DNA from: an uncultured Bacteroidales bacterium
Lineage (GTDB): Bacteria; Bacteroidota; Bacteroidia; Bacteroidales; Paludibacteraceae
NCBI GenBank assembly: GCA_937910305.1
Contig: CALEPS010000011.1
Coordinates: forward strand, 1-7,649
DNA: 7,649 nucleotides
Direction: 5' to 3'
Shown here: positions 1 to 4,552 of the stretch, piece after piece
Layout: each line of letters opens with the position of its first letter
Position numbering within the stretch: position 1 is the first letter of the stretch
Position numbers and translations under genes: made by a program
Notes under the pieces: model-generated
What the model saw: the letters and a program-made list of their open reading frames with translations, nothing else
What the model was told of the DNA's origin: nothing
Database searches by the model: none

Positions 1-256
1 CGGGCGTTTCACAGCGGTGGACGAAGCGTGGATGCTGGATCAATGGGGTCAGGAGTTCCTCGGAGAGGGACGCCGCCGCCGTACCGACCTGCGCCGGTTT
101 GACAAGTTCACACAAGGGCAATGGTGGTTCTTCGGACGCGCTACCGATGACGGCGTGGCATACCCCGCCAAGCGTGACCGCAAGTATGAGTGGTTCCCGC
201 TGCCGGCTTCCGCATTGAGCGTCAATCCCGGACTGAGACAGAACCCCAATTATTAA
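1..256 (+). CDS. SusD/RagB-family outer-membrane lipoprotein, C-terminal fragment
   Basis: Only the last 84 codons are present, read in the frame that starts at base 2; the gene enters from the left edge. The residues show the usual end of a SusD/RagB protein: an ERRRE-like basic segment (GEGRRRRTDLRRFDKF), aromatic residues, then FPLPASALSVNPGLRQNPNY, matching the family ending of a PIP-like motif, 'NP.L.QNPGY' and stop. SusD proteins are surface lipoproteins that bind glycans and act as a lid on the SusC TonB-dependent transporter. The downstream SusE/F-like lipoprotein and amylase suggest that the glycan is starch or another alpha-glucan. Substrate is inferred from neighbours, since the binding region is outside the window. 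An internal GTG at 17 could be mistaken for a start but lies well inside the conserved C-terminal part. Confidence 0.88.
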   Translation, partial: GRFTAVDEAWMLDQWGQEFLGEGRRRRTDLRRFDKFTQGQWWFFGRATDDGVAYPAKRDRKYEWFPLPASALSVNPGLRQNPNY

Positions 257-300
257 ATTTGAAGATTTGAAAATTTGAAGATTCAAAGATTTGAAGATTA
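257..300. repeat. 8-bp tandem repeat array (unit ATTTGAAG), about 5.5 copies
   Basis: Directly after the susD-like stop codon the sequence consists of five consecutive 8-bp units: ATTTGAAG (257-264), ATTTGAAA (265-272), ATTTGAAG (273-280), ATTCAAAG (281-288), ATTTGAAG (289-296), then a partial ATTA whose final A is the first base of the next ATG. The whole intergenic gap is repeat. There is no spacer between units, so it is not a CRISPR. Two units differ from the consensus by one or two bases. The array fills the leader of the following lipoprotein gene, where a change of copy number would alter the susD-to-lipoprotein spacing in 8-bp steps without touching either reading frame. Confidence 0.9.
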
Positions 301-1850
301 TGAAAAACAATATATCTTATAGCGGCTATCGCCGCGGTCTTACAGCAAAGCGGTCCTGCAGGCTGTTTATAGCCGGTCTTACAGCGTTAGCGGTCAGTGC
401 GGCAGCACTCACCTCCTGCCAGCCGAAGGAGCTGGAGTTTGAGCATGAGGCGATCCAGTTTGAGCCGATGGCGAACGCGATTCTTATCGAACTCATTGCG
501 CCGGTGGGTACGGCGGTGGACGACGAGATATATATCTTCGGCGCGTTCAACGGGCTGGACGAGAATACAGCGCTCGGTGCTATCGAATGGCAGATGGAGA
601 AAGCCCCTGCTTCCGACAAGAAATGGGGAATTTATCTCTTCCCTTCGGATTTCAAAGAAGGCAAGACGCTGGCGGACGGTTTTTCGTTCGTGAGCAAGAA
701 AGCCGGTGGCGAGCGGGATATCAAAGGCAAGCCTGTCACGCACACACTGACGGCTTTGGCCGGTTCGGTCAATAATGTATGGGCGGACCGTTGGGCTGCC
801 TATTTCAGCGGCGACGACAAGATCATCCATAACGGACCGGTGGTCTATGTGCTGGACGAGAGCGGTTTCGGCAAACTGACGCTCTATATGTACGGCGATG
901 TGAACGATCTCAACGGCGGTTGGCCAGGCATGAGCATCACCGGCTATGAGACGGTGAACGGAGTAGAGTTGGCATATTTCGACATAGGCGAAGGCAACGA
1001 GGGACTGAACGAGACACTCATCTTCTCCGACAACGGTTCGGATCAGTTGGGCGACTTCGGACCCGTTACGTTCGGTTCGGAGCCCCTCTATCTCCATATC
1101 ACAGCGGAAGGCAAAGTGGAGGAACTGAATATGGACGGTCTGGTCGGTCATGACGGACCAGTCGTTTATGTACTGGACGGCAAGGACTGGGGCATGAACA
1201 CGACGCTCTATATGTGGGGCGACGTGAATGACCTGAACGGCGGATGGCCCGGTATGAGTGTAACCGGTACCGAGACAATAGGTGAATACACCTATCTCTA
1301 TTTCGATCTCGGCGAAGCCAATGTCGGGCTCAAGGAATCGCTGATCCTCTCTAATAACGGTGCTACCCAGTTGGGCGATTTCCCGGGAAACGACAATCTC
1401 TGGACGATCGGCGAGAACCTCTATCTCTATATGGGTGCGGACGGTGTGGTACAGATCGCCGATCCGGAGCATCCGGGCGATGTGGTATGGTTTGATCCCA
1501 AGGCTGCGCCGAAAGAGGAAGCGGTGATAGACCTGTATTTCTATAATGCTACGGAAACGCTGGGAGATATCCAACTCTATGCATGGGGTAACGCAGAGGC
1601 GTTCGGCGGCTGGCCAGGACAGTCGTTTGCCGCCATGGACACAACGGCGATCCTCGGTCTCGAACTGATCCATACCCAAATCACCGGTTTTGTCGGCGAC
1701 ACCTACCATCTGATCGTCAACAACGGCAATGGTACCCAGCTCGACGACTATACCGTGACCGCCGAGGAAGCAAAGAATGAATATTATCTTAAGATCACCG
1801 ACGAAGGAGTGTCCGAACTCTCTGTCGTGGCTAAAGCAAGGAGGAAATAA
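300..1850 (+). CDS. SusE/SusF-position lipoprotein with three tandem starch-binding-like modules
   Basis: Predicted 516-residue outer-membrane lipoprotein, probably surface exposed, that binds starch or related alpha-glucans. The signal peptide has basic residues (RR 11-12, K17, R18), a hydrophobic core (22-37) and lipobox LTSC with C40 as lipidated residue, followed by an acidic-rich stretch as in Bacteroidetes surface lipoproteins. Residues about 45-170 form an N-terminal beta-rich domain (IYIFGAFNG...). Three repeats follow, about 180-278, 287-387 and 409-510, each with an aromatic strand (LYMYG, LYMWG, LYAWG), a GGWPG turn and an asparagine/glycine strand (SDNGSDQLGDF and similar). This pattern resembles CBM26-type starch-binding modules. 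ATG at 300 is preferred over TTG at 291 because the latter lies in the 8-bp repeat. The gene sits between a susD-like gene and an amylase. Exact carbohydrate specificity is inferred. Confidence 0.85.
   Translation: MKNNISYSGYRRGLTAKRSCRLFIAGLTALAVSAAALTSCQPKELEFEHEAIQFEPMANAILIELIAPVGTAVDDEIYIFGAFNGLDENTALGAIEWQMEKAPASDKKWGIYLFPSDFKEGKTLADGFSFVSKKAGGERDIKGKPVTHTLTALAGSVNNVWADRWAAYFSGDDKIIHNGPVVYVLDESGFGKLTLYMYGDVNDLNGGWPGMSITGYETVNGVELAYFDIGEGNEGLNETLIFSDNGSDQLGDFGPVTFGSEPLYLHITAEGKVEELNMDGLVGHDGPVVYVLDGKDWGMNTTLYMWGDVNDLNGGWPGMSVTGTETIGEYTYLYFDLGEANVGLKESLILSNNGATQLGDFPGNDNLWTIGENLYLYMGADGVVQIADPEHPGDVVWFDPKAAPKEEAVIDLYFYNATETLGDIQLYAWGNAEAFGGWPGQSFAAMDTTAILGLELIHTQITGFVGDTYHLIVNNGNGTQLDDYTVTAEEAKNEYYLKITDEGVSELSVVAKARRK
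1838..1844 (+). promoter_or_regulatory. Consensus Shine-Dalgarno sequence AAGGAGG before the amylase
   Basis: AAGGAGG lies inside the last codons of the upstream lipoprotein gene (encoding ..ARRK) and ends 8 nt before the amylase ATG at 1853. This is ideal placement for ribosome binding, and with a 2-bp gap it would permit translational coupling. It stands out because Bacteroidetes generally make little use of Shine-Dalgarno pairing; no comparable site precedes the topA, floA or secreted-protein starts here. It may also be a chance result of two AGG/AAG-type codons. Confidence 0.55.
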
Positions 1851-1852
1851 TT

Positions 1853-3190
1853 ATGAAAACAATATGTAAAATAGCAGCCTTTGTACTTTGTACCTTGTCC
1901 CTTGGTACTTTCACTTCTTGTGAGCAAGGTCCGCGTGTCGTACCGCCGGTAGAGCCGGAGAAACCTATTGTGGATGCGAACCAGATAGTCATCTACGAGT
2001 GTAACGAGCGTCTTTTCGCTGAGGCGGAGGCGTTCAAAGCCATCGAGGCATACGTGCCGACGCTGGCGGATATGGGCGTCAATGTCCTGTGGCTGATGCC
2101 GGTTCATCCCATAGGCTCGGACGCCAAAGCGGTCGGATCGCCCTATTGCGTCAAGGACTATACCGCAGTCAACCCTGCGTTCGGTACGCTGGCGGATCTG
2201 AAGAGCCTGGTCGCTACTGCCCATCAGAACGGCATGAAAGTGATGCTGGATTGGATCGCCAACCATACTTCGTGGGATAACAGGTGGGTGACTGCTCATC
2301 CGGATTGGTACACCGGTCCGGCTACGGCTGACGAGAAATTCTGGGAGGATGTGACCTTCCTCAATTATGATGTTCCCGCAGTCTGCGACACGATGAAAGC
2401 GTGTATGCTCTACTGGGTGGACGAAGCGGATATCGACGGCTTCCGTTGCGACTATGCCGATGGTGCACCGATGGACTTCTGGAAAGAGGTGATCACGGAC
2501 ATCCGCTCCCGCAAGAGCGACGCACTCATGCTGGCGGAGACCTCCGACGCACGGCTCTATACCGCGGGATTTGACCTGCTCTACAGCTGGAGTTACATGT
2601 ATGCCGTAGAGGGACTGTATAGCGGTTCTTCTACGTTCGGCGCACTCCTCTCCGCCCACACCTCGGAGTACAACGCTACGCCGGAGGGCAAGGAGCGCAT
2701 GCGTTATGTCACCACCCACGACGAGTCGTCCTCTACCGCACCGGGCAATGTCTTCCGTACGCCACAAGGCGAACTGTCCGCTTTCTGTCTTACTGCTTTC
2801 ATGGCGGGTGTGCCGATGATCTACTCCTCGCAGGAATTAGGCAACATGTCTGCTGTCAATTTCTTTAATTACAATATAATGGATTTCAAGGCGGACAATA
2901 CGACCCGTGCGGCGATGAAGAACCTGCTCAAAGCCTACCGCGAGACGGCGCACCTCCGCGGCGGCAAACAGCTCACCGGCTCGCTCAACGCCAAGGTGCC
3001 CTATATCCAATATACCGATGAGCAAGAGACCATGATCGTGATCTGCAATACCGCGAACTCCGATCAGGAGGTCAAACTGCCCATGGCGCACCAGGGACAC
3101 ACCGTCACCGATCTGCTCACCGGCGAGACCCTCACCCTCGGTACAACCGCCACCCTCGCACCCTACGAATATAGGATCTATAAACACTAA
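1853..3190 (+). CDS. GH13 alpha-amylase family lipoprotein
   Basis: 445-residue glycoside hydrolase expected to cut alpha-1,4 bonds of starch or maltooligosaccharides, anchored to a membrane as a lipoprotein. The signal peptide ends in the lipobox FTSC (C23), followed by a proline-rich linker (27-38). The (beta/alpha)8 barrel spans about 45-360 with the GH13 regions intact: DWIANH (D133, N137, H138), GFRCD with nucleophile D200, LAET with acid/base E229, and TTHDE with H289 and stabiliser D290. IYSSQELG near 325 matches the family 'YnGQE'. Residues about 370-445 form the C-terminal beta-sandwich. It is much shorter than SusG (about 690 residues) and has no recognisable inserted CBM, so binding may depend on neighbouring lipoproteins. 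It starts 2 bp after the upstream gene, clearly in one operon. The GH13 subfamily cannot be assigned by eye. Confidence 0.93.
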   Translation: MKTICKIAAFVLCTLSLGTFTSCEQGPRVVPPVEPEKPIVDANQIVIYECNERLFAEAEAFKAIEAYVPTLADMGVNVLWLMPVHPIGSDAKAVGSPYCVKDYTAVNPAFGTLADLKSLVATAHQNGMKVMLDWIANHTSWDNRWVTAHPDWYTGPATADEKFWEDVTFLNYDVPAVCDTMKACMLYWVDEADIDGFRCDYADGAPMDFWKEVITDIRSRKSDALMLAETSDARLYTAGFDLLYSWSYMYAVEGLYSGSSTFGALLSAHTSEYNATPEGKERMRYVTTHDESSSTAPGNVFRTPQGELSAFCLTAFMAGVPMIYSSQELGNMSAVNFFNYNIMDFKADNTTRAAMKNLLKAYRETAHLRGGKQLTGSLNAKVPYIQYTDEQETMIVICNTANSDQEVKLPMAHQGHTVTDLLTGETLTLGTTATLAPYEYRIYKH

Positions 3191-3202
3191 CAGAATATTC
3201 AA

Positions 3203-3215
3203 TGCACAAGGTGCA
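3203..3215. repeat. Short inverted repeat between amylase and secreted starch-binding gene
   Basis: TGCAC-AAG-GTGCA forms a 5-bp perfect inverted repeat within the 65-bp gap. It has no following T tract, so it is a poor terminator. The rest of the gap is AT-rich leader (TTAACCCTTAAAAC and similar) with no clear TAnnTTTG promoter box. I infer that the downstream gene is probably co-transcribed with the amylase, with the hairpin perhaps modulating or processing the message. Chance occurrence is possible. Confidence 0.25.
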
Positions 3216-3255
3216 CTGATAATAAATAATTATTAACCCTTAAAACAAAATTATT

Positions 3256-4026
3256 ATGAAAAAGATTTATGCTACTTTGCTGGCTGTTATTGCAGCCACA
3301 ACCCTCTCTTTCGCACGTTCTTTTGACGGCACAGAGAAAATTTATCTAAAGGCTAATGCGGTTTCTTGGTGGATCGATGCCAATGCCGCACAACGCGCAG
3401 TATTGGATAACTCGACCTCTGTTGTCGGGGTTATCGAAGATGCAGATCGTTTTATCTATGCGTTTACCATCCCTGCTGGTGATTACAGCACCATCCGTTT
3501 CGAGCGCGCCGAGACGGCTGAGGCTGCTGCTTGGAATGCAACAGGAGATATCTCTATCCCTGCTGAAGGAGACTATGTAACTGCTTTTGAGCAGAACTCC
3601 TCAGAGGCTACATGGGACACCTACGTGCCCGCAGGAGAGGTGGTTTACACCACCCATCATATCACCGTTACCAACAATACAGGATGGACTGGCTTCTTTG
3701 TCTATGCATGGGGCAGCAGCGAAGCTTTCGGCGCATGGCCCGGCTCAGACCAGTTAGCGCTTGACTTCCAGGCAGCGGACGGCGAAGTAACGCTCCACCT
3801 CATCTTCCATCAGGATGACGGAGAGGATAACCGCCAGCTCTTTGACATCACTGAGGCACGCGACTACAACCTTGTGGTAACCGCTGAAGGTGTGACCGAA
3901 GGCGAAGGTCAAGGTGTGGATAAGGTGAACATCAATGCCAAAGCTTCCAAATTTATTAAGGATGACCAGCTCGTCATTATCCGTGACGGCAAGACCTTCA
4001 ATGCCCTTGGTTCGGAGCTGAAATAA
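3256..4026 (+). CDS. Secreted protein with starch-binding-like modules and conserved-looking C-terminal tail
   Basis: 256 residues. The N-terminus is a classical signal peptide (MKK, hydrophobic 4-19, cleavage probably after SFA at residue 20) without a lipobox cysteine, so the product is exported but not lipidated. Residues about 26-123 look like a CBM-type beta-sandwich (KIYLKANAVSWW..., FERAE..., WNATGD). Residues about 135-214 form a second module closely resembling those of the upstream lipoprotein: FFVYAWGSSEAFGAWPG and LIFHQDDGEDNRQLFD. After a glycine/glutamate linker the protein ends with a 25-residue tail (232-256) containing QLVIIRDGKTFNALG, similar to short C-terminal motifs on secreted Bacteroidales proteins and loosely to the end of type IX sorting domains. 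It lies 65 bp after the amylase and is probably a soluble or surface-sorted alpha-glucan-binding accessory protein. No catalytic domain is visible. Codons are richer in GCT, GGT and CGT than in its neighbours. Confidence 0.75.
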   Translation: MKKIYATLLAVIAATTLSFARSFDGTEKIYLKANAVSWWIDANAAQRAVLDNSTSVVGVIEDADRFIYAFTIPAGDYSTIRFERAETAEAAAWNATGDISIPAEGDYVTAFEQNSSEATWDTYVPAGEVVYTTHHITVTNNTGWTGFFVYAWGSSEAFGAWPGSDQLALDFQAADGEVTLHLIFHQDDGEDNRQLFDITEARDYNLVVTAEGVTEGEGQGVDKVNINAKASKFIKDDQLVIIRDGKTFNALGSELK

Positions 4027-4048
4027 CTAAACACCGAAGGCACTCAGC

Positions 4049-4065
4049 CGCGACCAAAGGTCGCG
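4049..4065. repeat. Perfect hairpin after the starch locus
   Basis: CGCGACC-AAA-GGTCGCG is a 7-bp perfect stem with a 3-base loop, 23 nt after the stop codon of the secreted protein gene. It is very GC-rich but is not followed by a T run. It probably stabilises the 3' end of the operon transcript or acts together with the next hairpin as a double terminator. Confidence 0.5.
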
Positions 4066-4074
4066 CTCAACCAA

Positions 4075-4100
4075 AAACGGCAGCCACATGGCTGTCGTTT
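4075..4100 (+). terminator. Probable intrinsic terminator of the starch operon
   Basis: AAACGGCAGCC (4075-4085), loop ACAT, GGCTGTCGTTT (4090-4100): an 11-bp stem with one G-U wobble. The A tract upstream and TTT at the end of the 3' arm give the usual bidirectional-terminator look, but the T tract is short and interrupted (TTTCTGT). It is the second of two hairpins after the last gene of the plus-strand cluster. Confidence 0.6.
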
Positions 4101-4248
4101 CTGTCGAGTAATAATCGTTCGAGCCATGCGAGATAAGACGAGGTGACTCGTAAATTGCCCCTTTCCCCGTGGCGGTTTTCCCCGATTAACGGGGACAACC
4201 TAGCGTCCCGAACAGTACGTCCGTGCCGTTAAGGATCGGGCGTACGAC
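4101..4248. other. Non-coding stretch with several inverted repeats, function unknown
   Basis: No credible gene lies here. Three short hairpins can be drawn: ACGAG-GTGA-CTCGT (4138-4151, a GNRA-type loop on the plus strand), TCCCCG-ATTAA-CGGGGA (4179-4195), and GTACGTCCG paired with CGGGCGTAC (4215-4223 with 4237-4245, one G-U on the plus strand). The segment is more GC-rich than the other spacers here. I see no Bacteroidetes promoter box for it and do not recognise an RNA family. It may be an RNA gene, processed trailer or inert spacer. Confidence 0.35.
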
Positions 4249-4290
4249 TAAAAGCAAACGAGAGACCATCAAATGATGATTCTCTCGTTT
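4249..4290 (-). terminator. Intrinsic terminator of the tRNA-Pro gene
   Basis: Read on the minus strand, the tRNA CCA end runs straight into AAACGAGAGA (4290-4281 complement), a loop containing its own small CATC/GATG stem, TCTCTCGTTT (4265-4256 complement) and then GCTTTTAG. A 10-bp perfect stem followed by a T run is a good rho-independent terminator. Its first base coincides with A76 of the tRNA. Confidence 0.75.
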
Positions 4291-4365
4291 GGTCGAGAAG
4301 AGGCGACTCGAACGCCCGACCCCTACGTCCCGAACGTAGTGCGCTACCAACTGCGCTACTTCTCG
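4290..4365 (-). tRNA. tRNA-Pro (anticodon CGG)
   Basis: The minus strand folds as a complete 76-nt cloverleaf including encoded CCA. The acceptor stem is CGAGAAG paired with CTTCTCG, discriminator A. The D arm is GCGC-AGTTGGTA-GCGC. The anticodon arm is CTACG-TTCGGGA-CGTAG with anticodon CGG, which reads the proline codon CCG. The variable loop is GGGTC and the T arm is GGGCG-TTCGAGT-CGCCT with one G-T pair. All stems are intact, so this is a functional gene. It has its own promoter near 4510-4541 and a terminator directly after CCA. The C1 base overlaps a leader hairpin on the 5' side. Confidence 0.96.
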
Positions 4366-4388
4366 ATTTTTCGGGAAACCGAAAAATC
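4365..4388 (-). repeat. 10-bp perfect hairpin abutting the 5' end of tRNA-Pro
   Basis: GATTTTTCGG and CCGAAAAATC form a perfect 10-bp inverted repeat with a 4-base loop (UUUC on the tRNA strand, GAAA on the other). The last stem base on the minus strand is C1 of the mature tRNA. It lies in the tRNA precursor leader, where it could affect RNase P access or mark the processing site. Confidence 0.6.
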
Positions 4389-4423
4389 TCGGAGTCCCTT
4401 GATAGTTCGTTATTTTCATGGTC

Positions 4424-4452
4424 GTAAAGCAGGGAACCCCGCCCTCCTTTAC
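4424..4452. repeat. Imperfect hairpin in the tRNA-Pro leader
   Basis: GTAAAG (4424-4429) pairs with CTTTAC (4447-4452), continuing inwards past one mismatch with four more pairs (AGGG/CCCT type). It lies in the long leader between the tRNA promoter and the tRNA. No T run follows on the minus strand, so it is not an obvious terminator in that direction. Confidence 0.4.
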
Positions 4453-4509
4453 TTCCGTAAATAATCTCCTATCTTCGTGAGTTCTCGCTCTTTTTTACAA
4501 AAGCGGGTG

Positions 4510-4541
4510 CAAAAGTACTGCTTTTTTTTGATATACGCAAA
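4510..4541 (-). promoter_or_regulatory. Bacteroidetes-type promoter for tRNA-Pro
   Basis: On the minus strand TTTG (4541-4538) is followed after 20 nt by TACTTTTG (4517-4510), a perfect match to the Bacteroidetes -7 element TAnnTTTG with its -33 TTTG box. Transcription would begin near 4503, giving a leader of about 140 nt before the tRNA. The -33 box lies only 12 nt past the topA stop codon and inside a small CGCAAA/TTTGCG inverted repeat (4536-4550). Confidence 0.75.
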
Positions 4542-4550
4542 TTTTTTGCG
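4536..4550. repeat. Inverted repeat between topA stop and tRNA promoter
   Basis: CGCAAA-TTT-TTTGCG is a 6-bp stem immediately downstream of topA on the minus strand and overlaps the -33 box of the tRNA promoter. It might serve as a weak topA terminator, but no T run follows on the minus strand. Some topA transcripts may therefore read into the tRNA. Confidence 0.35.
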
Positions 4551-4552
4551 AT

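Noticed and set aside
291..299. TTG start for the lipoprotein, adding three residues
   Set aside because: The TTG is part of the 8-bp repeat; ATG at 300 gives a normal signal peptide.
257..300. CRISPR-like array
   Set aside because: Units are 8 bp and contiguous with no spacers.
387..1709. 440-residue open frame on the minus strand opposite the starch-binding lipoprotein
   Set aside because: It mirrors codon bias of the real gene, has no recognisable domain or promoter, and the plus-strand protein has signal peptide, lipobox and repeats.
1784..2767. 327-residue open frame on the minus strand opposite the amylase
   Set aside because: The plus strand encodes all GH13 catalytic motifs; the opposite frame is arginine/histidine-rich with no family resemblance.
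4204..4335. CGTCCCGAAC at 4204-4213 and inside the tRNA anticodon arm at 4326-4335 as possible integration repeat
   Set aside because: Only 10 bp, in the anticodon arm instead of the 3' end normally used as attachment site, and no integrase or mobile gene nearby.
4186..4464. Small open frames across the tRNA on both strands
   Set aside because: They overlap a complete cloverleaf and its terminator and have no protein-like features.
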